This document shows, in pieces, positions 36,189 through 45,716 of a stretch of DNA of 64,000 bases (position 1 is the first letter of the stretch; each line of letters begins with the position of its first letter). The stretch spans positions 58,576 through 122,575 of the forward strand of contig JAFVGN010000034.1 in assembly GCA_017474925.1 (NCBI GenBank), in the 5' to 3' direction. The notes under the pieces were generated by a model. The model saw only the letters and a program-made list of their open reading frames with translations. It was not told the origin of the DNA and did not search any database. A program made the translations under genes and the position numbers. Origin of the DNA: Prevotella sp. (GTDB lineage Bacteria > Bacteroidota > Bacteroidia > Bacteroidales > Bacteroidaceae).

Positions 36189-36514
36189 CGCCTGGTTTTC
36201 ACTTTTTCACTTTTTCACTTTTGGGATTTTTGAGGGCTGTCTTTCATGTAATTATGCAACAAAACAAAAATGCAGTTTTCCCAGAAAAAGCTTGTAGAAG
36301 ACGTTTTCAAGTCTTACCTTTACAATTGGGTTTGGTTCTGGGTTCCTCCGATAGCGCTTAAGGTTCTCTCCCATTGCTCTCCCATTTCTGTAACTAAATA
36401 ACAAGGACAAAGCCCCTAAGTACAACTTAATTGCTTAAAAAGTTATGATAAAAGGAGAGTCCAGTCACCAGGTTGACGAAAAAGTGAAAAAGTGAAAAAG
36501 TGAAAATCGGGGCG
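36189..36514. repeat. inverted pair of GTGAAAAA-array repeats (second)
   Basis: At 36189-36222 the complement reads three AAAAAGTG units then AAAACCAGGCG. At 36479-36514 the plus strand reads three AAAAAGTG units then AAAATCGGGGCG. Termini of the 326-base segment are CGCC and GGCG. Together with the first pair the consensus is (AAAAAGTG)n-AAAATC-RR-GGCG. Confidence 0.78.
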
Positions 36515-36710
36515 TTTGCGTAGAACTCTACTAACCGTCCAACTTATTTGTATCGATTTCAAGTCAAATCGCCTAAAAGGGTAAAATGCACACTTATTTT
36601 TGCTCGATTAACTTTAATTAACCGCGTGGGCAGGGGTTTGTTATTATATTTTTGCTAATTTTGCAACCAAGAAACTACTAATTTAATTTTTTAACTTAAA
36701 ACAATTAACA

Positions 36711-39700
36711 ATGAGAAAAACGTTTTTATTCTCTGCGATGCTATCGTTGGGTATAGTCGGCAGTGTATCTGTCTGTCCTGTTCCTGCAATGGCATCTGTG
36801 ACCCAGCAGACCATTAAGGTCAGCGGTCAGGTTGTTGACCAAGACGGGGAACCGCTTATCGGAGCCACCGTCAAGGTGAAAGGCGCGACGTCGGGAGCAA
36901 TTACCGACTTCGATGGAAATTTCTCTATCGACGCAGCCTCCAATGCTGTTCTCGTGGTAAGCTATGTAGGCTACAAAGACCGTGAGGTTGCTGTCCGTGG
37001 CCGCTCCGTGTTGGAACCCATTCAGCTGTCTTCTGATGAGAACCTGCTCGAACAGGTTGTTGTCGTGGGTTATGGTACTCAGAAGAAAGCCGACCTGACA
37101 GGTTCCGTGAGCATCGTCAATGCCGAGGAGCTGAAGCGCGTGTCCAATTCCAACATTTCCACCATGCTGGAAGGTAAGGTAGCCGGTGTGCAGATTACTT
37201 CCGACGGTCAACCCGGTGCCGACCCCGTTGTTCGAATCCGTGGTATCGGCTCTTTCGGTAGCACGGCTCCGTTGTATGTTGTCGACGGTGTGCCCATGGG
37301 TACCACCATTCGCGATTTCTCTCCCAACGATATTGAGACCATTCAGGTACTGAAGGATGCTTCGGCAGGTGCCATCTACGGTTCGCGTGCCGCTAATGGC
37401 GTGGTTATCATCACCACCAAGAACGGCAAGAAAGACCAGCCCCTGAAGCTCGACTACAAGGGTTACTTTGGCTGGGACAAGATACCGAGCGATGTCTATG
37501 ACGTGATGAATGCCTCGCAGTACAGCAATTATCTGGGTCAGGCTTGCGCCAACTCCAAGACACCGCTGGCTGGTGGTTACAGCTTGGACGCTGCCACAGG
37601 GCAATACAAGTTCCAGGACGGCACAGACACCGACTGGTTCAAGGAGGTGTTCAAGACCGGTACTCGCATGAACCACAATGTCAACCTCAGTGGCGGCGGT
37701 GCCCACAATACTTATAACATCGGTCTCGACTACTACCAACAAAAAGGTACCCTTCAGGGAGCAGGTCCTAACTACGAGCGTTTCACGGCCCGTGTCAACA
37801 ATACCATGGAGACCAAGTTCATCCAGTTCCGCACCAGTCTCGTATACTCTCATTCCGATCAGGACGGCATGGGCTTGTCCAATGCTTCCGAATATGTGCA
37901 GGGTCTGTATGGCGACGTGACCAACGTGCTGCGCGGTACGCTGCTCATGCAACCCACCATTAAGGCATATGACGAGTCTACCTGGGTGCTCGACGACAGG
38001 GTAGGCTCTGCCAGCAGCTATCACTACGATGCCTACGGCTATGGTGTCTACTTCGATACTATTCATGGCGACATCTCGGCATCAAACCCCTTGCTGGTAA
38101 ACAACCTGCTGACCCGTAACACGTTGGTCGACCGCGTGGTTGCCACTGGCTCGGCCGATGTGGACTTGCTGAAGATGATAGGTTTCGAAAACAAGAACCA
38201 CAAGCTGAGCTACAAGCTGAACCTCTCGTACAGCAAGACCCATGCCAACGATAAGACCTGGGTGTCGGCCTGGATTCAGAGCAACCGTGTGTATTTGGAC
38301 AAGTCGAACGAGCGCCTTACCAAGAACAACCGTCAGTATGCTGACTTCCTTGTGGAGAACACCCTTACCTATGACGGCAACATCGGCCTGCACCACATCA
38401 ATCTGATGGTAGGTCAGACCTATCAGGAGGAGAATACCAATGTTGTCAATGCCTGGGCTGTCAACTTCTCTGAGCCTTACTATCTCCAGCTCCAAAATGG
38501 TGCCAGCACGTATTCCGAATCGTTTGAATACAAGCATTCCATCGCATCGTTCATCGGTCGTCTGAATTACGACTATGACGGCAAATACCTGCTTTCTTTC
38601 GTTCTGCGTCGTGACGGTAGTTCACGTCTATCGAAGAACATTCGCTGGGGTACCTTCCCCTCCATCTCTATCGGTTGGCGTTTTGATAAGGAAAAGTTCT
38701 TCCCCATCAACCGCGACATCGTCAATATGTTCAAGATACGTGCAAGTTATGGTGAGATTGGTAACGAGGCTGCCGTTGGTGATTATGCCAATCAGGCTAC
38801 CCTGTCGCGTAACAACATGACCTATTCGTTCGGCAATGTGCCTGTTACGGGTTCAGCCATTTCAAACTTCGTCAATCCCGATATCTCGTGGGAGAAGAAG
38901 AAAACCACCAACATCGGTATCGACCTGGCCATGTTCAACAATCGTCTGGAGTTCACTGCCGAGTGGTACAAGAACAAGTCGGAAGACCTACACTACGGTG
39001 TTCCCGTGCCTGCCAATGCTGGTGTGGCCAATACGTCGGTAGTCATGAATGCCGCCTCGATGGAGAACAGCGGCTTCGAGTTCTCTGCCACCTATCGTAA
39101 CAACGACCACCCCTTGAAGTGGCAGATTTCTGCCAACCTGAGCACCTTGAACAACAAGGTTACTTCCCTTGGCTTCGGCACCGAAAGCTATACGACAGGA
39201 GCCTACATCACCAAGGTCGGTGAGGAAGTCGGTCAGTTCTACGGTTGGCAGTATGGCGGCATCATCCGTAACAAGGAACAGCTGAACGCCTTGAACGAGC
39301 TCGGACGTGTGACCCACAACAATGCTGAGATTCAGAAGCAGAATGCTAATCCCTCCTATGTTCCCGACCTCGTGGCCGAGGGTGCATGGACTTATCAGGA
39401 AGGTGCCAATGTCGGTGACTGTTGGTATTACGATGTCAACAATGACGGTCGTATCAATGCCGATGACCAGACGGTGCTGGGTAGCGGTCTGCCTAAGGTT
39501 AACTTCGGCTTCAGTTTCCGTTTGGAGTACAAGCACTTCGACTTGGCTGTCTCTACCTACGGCGCACTCAACTACCATGTATCCGATGAAATATGGAACA
39601 GCCTGAACTCATGCTATGGTCCTGGCAACAAGGACGTGGCCGTGCTCGATGCCAACCGCTGGTCGGAAGACAAGACGACCTATCTGTCGAACGTTCCCCG

Positions 39701-40001
39701 TACCTATTATACCAACAATGCCACGTTGGCCTGGAACGACCTCTTCAGTGACCGCAAGATCCAGAATGCAGCCTACTGGAAGATTGCCAACGTCGAACTG
39801 GGATATAACTTCCCCGACAAGTGGTTCAAGGGTATTGTCACTGGTGTCCGTGCCTATGTCTCGGCCCAGAACCTCTTTACCTTTACGCCCTATCATGGAT
39901 ACAATGTTGACTATGCTGGCGGCACCTTTACGCCAGGCTACAATTTCTGCTCGTTCCCCACACCGCGTACCTTCATGGGTGGCTTACTTCTGTCTTTCTA
40001 A
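36711..40001 (+). CDS. SusC-like TonB-dependent glycan transporter
   Basis: A 1096-residue outer-membrane transporter: signal peptide (1-28), carboxypeptidase-regulatory-like domain (about 35-110, GQVVDQDGEPLIGATVKVKG), TonB box region (EQVVVVGYGTQKK), plug domain with the SusC hallmark IRGIGSFGSTAPLYVVDGVP, and a barrel ending in Phe (LLLSF). It imports oligosaccharides captured by the SusD-like protein encoded 21 bases downstream. The linked GH43 gene suggests arabinan oligosaccharides. No sigma/anti-sigma, HTCS or SusR-type regulator lies nearby. Confidence 0.95.
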   Translation: MRKTFLFSAMLSLGIVGSVSVCPVPAMASVTQQTIKVSGQVVDQDGEPLIGATVKVKGATSGAITDFDGNFSIDAASNAVLVVSYVGYKDREVAVRGRSVLEPIQLSSDENLLEQVVVVGYGTQKKADLTGSVSIVNAEELKRVSNSNISTMLEGKVAGVQITSDGQPGADPVVRIRGIGSFGSTAPLYVVDGVPMGTTIRDFSPNDIETIQVLKDASAGAIYGSRAANGVVIITTKNGKKDQPLKLDYKGYFGWDKIPSDVYDVMNASQYSNYLGQACANSKTPLAGGYSLDAATGQYKFQDGTDTDWFKEVFKTGTRMNHNVNLSGGGAHNTYNIGLDYYQQKGTLQGAGPNYERFTARVNNTMETKFIQFRTSLVYSHSDQDGMGLSNASEYVQGLYGDVTNVLRGTLLMQPTIKAYDESTWVLDDRVGSASSYHYDAYGYGVYFDTIHGDISASNPLLVNNLLTRNTLVDRVVATGSADVDLLKMIGFENKNHKLSYKLNLSYSKTHANDKTWVSAWIQSNRVYLDKSNERLTKNNRQYADFLVENTLTYDGNIGLHHINLMVGQTYQEENTNVVNAWAVNFSEPYYLQLQNGASTYSESFEYKHSIASFIGRLNYDYDGKYLLSFVLRRDGSSRLSKNIRWGTFPSISIGWRFDKEKFFPINRDIVNMFKIRASYGEIGNEAAVGDYANQATLSRNNMTYSFGNVPVTGSAISNFVNPDISWEKKKTTNIGIDLAMFNNRLEFTAEWYKNKSEDLHYGVPVPANAGVANTSVVMNAASMENSGFEFSATYRNNDHPLKWQISANLSTLNNKVTSLGFGTESYTTGAYITKVGEEVGQFYGWQYGGIIRNKEQLNALNELGRVTHNNAEIQKQNANPSYVPDLVAEGAWTYQEGANVGDCWYYDVNNDGRINADDQTVLGSGLPKVNFGFSFRLEYKHFDLAVSTYGALNYHVSDEIWNSLNSCYGPGNKDVAVLDANRWSEDKTTYLSNVPRTYYTNNATLAWNDLFSDRKIQNAAYWKIANVELGYNFPDKWFKGIVTGVRAYVSAQNLFTFTPYHGYNVDYAGGTFTPGYNFCSFPTPRTFMGGLLLSF

Positions 40002-40022
40002 ATTTATCAAGAAGCAAACAAT

Positions 40023-41825
40023 ATGAAACTATATAAATTATCCCTTGCCCTCTTATTGGGCATTGGCACGATAACTTCGTGCAGCGACAAACTGGATGTC
40101 AGCGACCCAAACCGTCAGACATCCGATAATTTCGGCAACACAGCCGATGAATTGGAGGAATGTGTCATCGCCTGTTACAACCACATTCGCATGGAGGGAA
40201 CCTACGCCCGTGTGGGCTTTAACATCGATGTAACGCGTGGTGACGAGGTATGGAACTCCTCACAGGTATGGTATCTGCCTTTCGACGATATGAACGACCC
40301 CGTGACCGACGAGATCAACCAGTGGATATGGCGTGACTGGTACTACACCATCAATGTCTGCAATTTTATCCTGTACAAGATTACCGACGAGAACAGCAAG
40401 TTGTCTGACCGCTATAAGTACATTAAGGGGCAGGCGCTGTTCATTAGGGGTCTGGCATATTACAACCTGGCTGGCTATTACCAGAATCCGGCCCTGATTA
40501 CCGACTATAATGAGTATAAGACCCTTGATGGCCTGTATGCCTCGAACTACGAGGACGGCGATGCCGATGGCAATGCCCAGTACGACCGCGTGCTCGACCA
40601 GGTGGAGAATGACTTCTCCGAGGCAATGGTACTGCTTCCCACCAAGACCCTGGGCGGTCAGTGGGCTAAAGGACGTGCCACCAGTGGTGCCGCTGCCGGC
40701 TACTATGCCCGCACGCTCATGATGCGCCATAAGTATGCCGAGGCCCTGACCGTACTGAAGGATATCTTGAGCACTGCCGATGGGGGCAACCAGCGCTATG
40801 GCGAATACAAGCTGATGGCCGACTATGGTGACAACTTCCAAGAAGGTTCTCTTTACGAGAACAACGAAGAGAGCCTCTTCGAGGTGCAGTTCCTCGATCT
40901 GGAGTCTCAGGGTACTGACGACGAGTGGACACCCGTTAACACCAGTCCTAACGCCACGCAGGGTCACGCCATCGAGAGTAACTACGGTCCTGGCGACTTT
41001 GGCGGTTGGGCCGACCTCTCCGTGTCTCCCTGGCTTTACAACCTGTACAAAGCCGAGCGCACCACTAGCGGTTCTCTCGACTCACGCCTCTACTGGACGG
41101 TGGGAACCTACGAGTCCGACTGGGAGGGATACGCCTATGGCAACATGTGTTATAAACTGCCGATGACGGCCACCGACTATGTGGTCACCAACAACGGCTA
41201 TGGCGGTCTGCCCATTGCCAAGAACACCAACCTACGCACCGGTCTCTACGACAAGGTGGTCACGGGTCTGCATTGTGGTATCAACCTGCGTATGATGCGC
41301 TACAGCGACGTGTTGCTACGCGCTGCCGAATGCGAAAACGAGGTCAGCGGTCCGACGGCCAATGCCTTCAGGTGGATTGATGCCGTTCGCAGCCGTGCCG
41401 GTCTGTCCAATCTGGACCAGTCGAAGTTCAATACCCCTGACAAGCTGTTCGAGCAGATAGCCAACGTGGAGCGGCCGAAGGAGTTCGGTTGTGAGTTCGG
41501 ACGCGGTTTCGATCTTCTCCGCTGGGGCTTCTTCTACGCTGCCGATCGTATGCAGCAGCTCAGGGAGCATGCGGCAGTCAACTTCTGGACCAAGGCCAAA
41601 TACGCCTCGGGTGCATACAAGTACACGCCCAAGGATCCTGTGGACTACAACAACTGCGACAAAATCTCTTTCGATACCTATGTGCAGGGTCATGAGTTCC
41701 TGCCCATCAACCAGGAAACCCTGAATGCCAATCCCAACCTGGTGGGCAACTCGGCCAACAACAGTTCCAACAACGCCTCTTACTTCACCGGCAAGGGCTG
41801 GAAGGTACACCCTGTAGTCAAGTAA
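40023..41825 (+). CDS. SusD-like surface glycan-binding lipoprotein
   Basis: A 600-residue lipoprotein (lipobox TSC at residue 20) with the SusD fold: N-terminal region with TPR-like helices (YKYIKGQALFIRGLAYYNLAG), central region and a C-terminal part with SDVLLRAAE and FRWIDAVRSRAGL. SusD proteins lid the SusC channel and pass oligosaccharides to it. Immediately downstream of susC, which confirms the pairing. Confidence 0.95.
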   Translation: MKLYKLSLALLLGIGTITSCSDKLDVSDPNRQTSDNFGNTADELEECVIACYNHIRMEGTYARVGFNIDVTRGDEVWNSSQVWYLPFDDMNDPVTDEINQWIWRDWYYTINVCNFILYKITDENSKLSDRYKYIKGQALFIRGLAYYNLAGYYQNPALITDYNEYKTLDGLYASNYEDGDADGNAQYDRVLDQVENDFSEAMVLLPTKTLGGQWAKGRATSGAAAGYYARTLMMRHKYAEALTVLKDILSTADGGNQRYGEYKLMADYGDNFQEGSLYENNEESLFEVQFLDLESQGTDDEWTPVNTSPNATQGHAIESNYGPGDFGGWADLSVSPWLYNLYKAERTTSGSLDSRLYWTVGTYESDWEGYAYGNMCYKLPMTATDYVVTNNGYGGLPIAKNTNLRTGLYDKVVTGLHCGINLRMMRYSDVLLRAAECENEVSGPTANAFRWIDAVRSRAGLSNLDQSKFNTPDKLFEQIANVERPKEFGCEFGRGFDLLRWGFFYAADRMQQLREHAAVNFWTKAKYASGAYKYTPKDPVDYNNCDKISFDTYVQGHEFLPINQETLNANPNLVGNSANNSSNNASYFTGKGWKVHPVVK

Positions 41826-41856
41826 CATGTTCAACGAATAAAATGAAAAAGCGATT

Positions 41857-43812
41857 ATGAAATATCTCAATAAAATAGCAGCTTTGGCTTATTTGGCAGT
41901 TCTTGGCTTGACATCGCTTACAAGCTGTGAGGGTGGCGAGCTGTATAGTGTGGACGCCCCTGACTGGATAACGGACAGAATTGACTCCATCAGGAATGCC
42001 AAGCAACCTGATGATCCCGACGAGCCGGAAGGTCTGATGGAAGACGTGTACAACATCGGAAATGTCGAGCTCACCTCTCCGTTCTTCACGCTGGGCAAGA
42101 CCTACATCGTCCCCGCCGGAGTCAAGTGGCAGGCTCAGTTCAACCTGACTGTCAATCCCGACAACAAGTATTACAAGAACTTCTATCTTGTACTCAATGC
42201 CTATGACGGTGAACTGGGCGACGAGTTCGGTGTCATCCGCTACGACAATGACCCCACGAAGAACTCCGAGTGGAATACCGTCGGAAACGAAATAGACCGT
42301 AGCCTCGTGGGTGGCAACTTCACCAACTCATCGGGCACCGACGATATCGACCCCAGTGTGCAGGACATGAACGGCCGCATCACGCTGACCGTCGACCGTA
42401 CTGACGGCGGACTCTACATCGAGATGAACAATGGTAAGCTGGTCAAGACCTACACCCAGACCACTCCGTTCCCCTCTACGGGTTCCGGTGTCGACATTGC
42501 CTGCCGCATTGGCGTCGAACAGTCGCTGGTGGGTTTCCTTTCCACTACCATCGAGCCCATTGGCGGATGCACCTCTGCTGACGACAAGCAGCCTCTGTCG
42601 TTGGAGGTTTCGGGTGTGCCTTCTGAAGTGCTTCTCGGCACTGAGCTTGAAGAGGCCATGGCCAATGTCACGGGTGTCGTGACCTTCGAAGAGGGTGTCA
42701 CCAAGAACGTCAAGGCCGGCGACCTGCAGTTCGAGGCCGTGCCCGATATGGATGAGATAGGCACGAAGACGCTCGTCGTACTCTACAACAAGACCTTCAA
42801 GGGCGTGAACTGCGACAAGCCTGTCATTGCCGTCAAGACCTTCAGCGTGGTCAACCAGCTCTCTGCCTTCACCGAGACCATTGTCGTCCCCACGCCTCAC
42901 GTGCTGGGTAACGTGGATAATTCCACCGCCTGGTGGGGGGCACATACGGAGAACATCAAGGTGGAACCCAAGGAGACCAAGGTGGTCAACTTCACCAACT
43001 TCACTTGCGGTGTCAGCAACTGGAACAACTTCGTGGTCGTGCTATGCACACACGGCAACAGCGAGTATGCCGTGGTCCGTGCCGACAACTTCGGCTGGGG
43101 TGTCGGCTACGATGGCAACCCCGATCTCGTGACCAGTGGCGGACAGAGTGACTGGGCCGCATGGCTGGCAGCCATGAACGGTGCCAAGGTGACTGCCTAT
43201 ATCACCAACAACGGCGACGGTACGGCCGATGTCAAGGCCATCATGTACGGTACCGACGGCGTGGAGTATCTACAGGAATACAAGGGCATCAACACCATTG
43301 ATCCCGATGACATGTACTTCCGCTTCACGGTTGACAACTGCCATCTGGTGTTCGACAGCGAGCTGGGTGCTGCCGACTGCTCAACAGGTTGGTGGGGAGC
43401 CCACTCAACCAACGTGCAGGTGCAGCCCAACCAGGTGTGTACGGTCAGCTTCACCAACTACACCTCTGGCGTCAACAACTGGAACAACTTCGTAGCGGTG
43501 CTCTGCAAGCACGACAACAGCGAGTATGCCGTGGTGCGTTCCGATAACTACGGATGGGGCGCGGGCTACGATGCCTGTACGCCCGTCATGGAGGCCGGCA
43601 GGGACTGGGCCACATGGCTGGCGGCCATGAATGGTGCCAAGGTGACCGTGAAGGTGTCGAACAACGGCGACGGTACGGCCGATGTCAAGGCTGTCATGTT
43701 GGGTAACGACGGCAACGTCTATACGCAGGACTACATCGGCATCAACACCATCGATCCCGAGAACTTCTTCTTCCGCTTCACGGTCGACAACAGCTATCTG
43801 GTGTTCGAGTAG
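41857..43812 (+). CDS. surface glycan-binding lipoprotein with repeated modules
   Basis: A 651-residue lipoprotein (lipobox TSC at residue 24) in the SusE/F position. An Ig-like module is seen at about residues 245-335. Two tandem copies of a roughly 142-residue module follow at 357-499 and 510-650, sharing WWGAH, NWNNFV.VLC, NSEYAVVR, NNGDGTADVKA and GINTIDP. A divergent third copy seems present at about 72-228 (KNFYLVLNA, EFGVIRYDN). I do not recognise the module family; binding of arabinan is inferred from position and the conserved Trp residues. Confidence 0.8.
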   Translation: MKYLNKIAALAYLAVLGLTSLTSCEGGELYSVDAPDWITDRIDSIRNAKQPDDPDEPEGLMEDVYNIGNVELTSPFFTLGKTYIVPAGVKWQAQFNLTVNPDNKYYKNFYLVLNAYDGELGDEFGVIRYDNDPTKNSEWNTVGNEIDRSLVGGNFTNSSGTDDIDPSVQDMNGRITLTVDRTDGGLYIEMNNGKLVKTYTQTTPFPSTGSGVDIACRIGVEQSLVGFLSTTIEPIGGCTSADDKQPLSLEVSGVPSEVLLGTELEEAMANVTGVVTFEEGVTKNVKAGDLQFEAVPDMDEIGTKTLVVLYNKTFKGVNCDKPVIAVKTFSVVNQLSAFTETIVVPTPHVLGNVDNSTAWWGAHTENIKVEPKETKVVNFTNFTCGVSNWNNFVVVLCTHGNSEYAVVRADNFGWGVGYDGNPDLVTSGGQSDWAAWLAAMNGAKVTAYITNNGDGTADVKAIMYGTDGVEYLQEYKGINTIDPDDMYFRFTVDNCHLVFDSELGAADCSTGWWGAHSTNVQVQPNQVCTVSFTNYTSGVNNWNNFVAVLCKHDNSEYAVVRSDNYGWGAGYDACTPVMEAGRDWATWLAAMNGAKVTVKVSNNGDGTADVKAVMLGNDGNVYTQDYIGINTIDPENFFFRFTVDNSYLVFE

Positions 43813-43864
43813 TGTTCCCAATGAGTAATTAGCAAAAAAGACAATATTCTAAAATCAAGCAATT

Positions 43865-45613
43865 ATGAAGAAAAAAGATATTAAATCCTGGCTGTTCGCG
43901 TCGGCTTGCCTTGTCATGATGACCACCGCGACAGCATGCTCGGAGGACAAGCATCCTGACCAAGCCATACCTACCGTGACACCGCAGACGCCGACGGAGT
44001 TCAGCGAGCAGGTGCTGTGGCCCTCGAACCTGACCCGTGTCAGTGTCCACGACCCCAGCGTGGTCTGGGAACCTTCGTCATGGTCGTACTACATCTTCGG
44101 CTCGCACCGCGCTGCCGCCAAGTCGCCCAACATGATGACCTGGAGCACGGTGGATGTGCCTTGGGCTGCCGACGGCGTTGTTGGCGTGGGCAACGACAAG
44201 GCTTTCGTGAAACCCGAAGTGACCGCAGTTCCCAAGGGCGGTACGACGGTCAGCCTGCCCGAGTTCAACGCCTATGAGTGGTCGAAGAAGGGCAGTGCCA
44301 ACTACAACATCGACGGCAACATGTGGGCTCCCGACGTCATCTACAACAAGGAGATGAAGAAGTGGTGCATGTACCTCAGCATCAATGGCGATGCCTGGTA
44401 CTCGAGCATCATCATGCTGACGTCCAGCAGCATTGTGGGTCCCTATACCTACCAGGCTCCTGTGGTCATCAGCGGCTTCTATGCAGGCGAAAACTACAAG
44501 GAGACCGACCTCGAGGTGGCTATTGGTGCACAGGCCGAGCTGCCTTCGCGCTATGCTACCGGCGACCGCTGGGGCAACCGCTATCCCAACTGTATCGACC
44601 CCTGTGTGTTCTACGACGAGGAGGGCAAGCTCTGGATGTCGTACGGATCGTGGAGCGGCGGCATCTGGATGCTCAAGCTGAACGAGGCGACGGGTCTGCG
44701 CGACTACGACGTGGTCTACGCACAGACAGGCAGTGGCGACGATATTGTGGTTGACCCGTATTTCGGCAAGAAGATTGCCGGTGGTCACTACGTGTCGGGC
44801 GAGGCTTCCTATATTGAGCATATCGGTGACTACTACTATCTGTTCATGTCGTATGGTGGACTGGCTGCCGGTGGTGATCCCGACGACTACAACAACGGTG
44901 GTTACCAGATGCGCGTGTTCCGTTCGCAGAGCGTCGACGGTCCCTACGTCGACAGCAAGGGCAGCAGCGCCGTGTTCAACAGCTACAGGCTGAACTTCGG
45001 ACCTTCAGAGAACGACGGCAACACGGGTGTCAACATCTTCGGAGCCTATGGTGAGTGGGGCTATCAGACCGTCGGTGCATGGTCGGAGCGCTCGCAGGGC
45101 CATAACTCTGTCATCGCCGCTGAGGACGGCCGCACCTATCTGGTTTACCATACGCGTTTCCAGGATCAGGGCGAAAACCATCAGGTGCGCGTTCACCAGT
45201 TATTCCAGAACGAGGATGCCTGGCTGGTGGCCGCTCCGTTCGAGTACACTGGCGAGATAGCCAAGAGTGCCCAGACGGCTACCCAGCAGATAATCCCCAC
45301 CAGCCAGATTGCAGGAGCGTACAAGCTGTTGGTACACAACTACAAGCTCGACCATACCAAGAAGGAGCTTTCCACCCCTGTGGGCATCATGCTGCATGCC
45401 GACGGTACCATCACGGGTAGTGGTTACACTGGTCGTTGGACAGTCAGGGAAGGTACTTCGTACATCACCATCAACATTGGTCAGGAGTACAAGGGTGTCA
45501 TGATCTTGCAGACACTGGAACCCAAGAACGAACAGGTGCCATGCTTCACCTGTCTCAACAGCCAGACCGGCGTCACCATTTGGGGATATAAGATGAATAT
45601 GACTGGAGAGTAG
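43865..45613 (+). CDS. GH43 endo-alpha-1,5-L-arabinanase lipoprotein
   Basis: A 582-residue surface lipoprotein (Cys at residue 25). The GH43 five-bladed propeller spans about residues 58-460 with catalytic residues likely D63 (VHDPSVVW), D245 (NCIDPCVFYDEEG) and E313 (SGEASYIEH). The C-terminal 110 residues form an accessory beta domain common in endo-arabinanases. It would cut the arabinan backbone at the cell surface, producing oligosaccharides for the SusCD pair. No exo-arabinofuranosidase is encoded beside it. Confidence 0.9.
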   Translation: MKKKDIKSWLFASACLVMMTTATACSEDKHPDQAIPTVTPQTPTEFSEQVLWPSNLTRVSVHDPSVVWEPSSWSYYIFGSHRAAAKSPNMMTWSTVDVPWAADGVVGVGNDKAFVKPEVTAVPKGGTTVSLPEFNAYEWSKKGSANYNIDGNMWAPDVIYNKEMKKWCMYLSINGDAWYSSIIMLTSSSIVGPYTYQAPVVISGFYAGENYKETDLEVAIGAQAELPSRYATGDRWGNRYPNCIDPCVFYDEEGKLWMSYGSWSGGIWMLKLNEATGLRDYDVVYAQTGSGDDIVVDPYFGKKIAGGHYVSGEASYIEHIGDYYYLFMSYGGLAAGGDPDDYNNGGYQMRVFRSQSVDGPYVDSKGSSAVFNSYRLNFGPSENDGNTGVNIFGAYGEWGYQTVGAWSERSQGHNSVIAAEDGRTYLVYHTRFQDQGENHQVRVHQLFQNEDAWLVAAPFEYTGEIAKSAQTATQQIIPTSQIAGAYKLLVHNYKLDHTKKELSTPVGIMLHADGTITGSGYTGRWTVREGTSYITINIGQEYKGVMILQTLEPKNEQVPCFTCLNSQTGVTIWGYKMNMTGE

Positions 45614-45631
45614 TGATGAACCTGAAAACGA

Positions 45632-45670
45632 CGAGAGCGAACCTGAACAGTTCGCTCTCGCCTCTTTTAT
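45632..45670. terminator. terminator between arabinanase and sufB
   Basis: CGAGAGCGAAC (45632-45642) pairs perfectly with GTTCGCTCTCG (45650-45660) around a 7-base loop, followed by CCTCTTTTAT. It lies between converging genes and marks the right end of the arabinan block. Confidence 0.88.
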
Positions 45671-45716
45671 ATTGTAACAAACAAATTATTCTGTCCCAGG
45701 GTATAGAAATTTGTCT

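Larger units (their letters stand above)
35791..36710. other. gene-free, AT-rich, repeat-bearing region
   Basis: About 920 bases between sufC and susC hold no convincing gene on either strand. They contain the sufC promoter at the left, four GTGAAAAA-array repeats in two inverted pairs, an extremely AT-rich stretch around 36125-36180, and at the right a possible promoter for the arabinan locus (TAATTTTG at 36656-36663, with TTTG 15 bases before it). Confidence 0.7.

Noticed and set aside
35901-36514. CRISPR array
   Set aside because: Units are 7-9 bases, contiguous and without spacers; copies are inverted relative to one another and no cas gene is near.
36189-36514. Complete insertion sequence
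   Set aside because: Inverted ends are present but there is no transposase frame inside and no convincing target duplication.
36741-38066. Long open frame antisense to susC (441 codons)
   Set aside because: It is fully opposite a clear SusC gene, and its residues show no domain; codon bias of the real gene explains the open frame.
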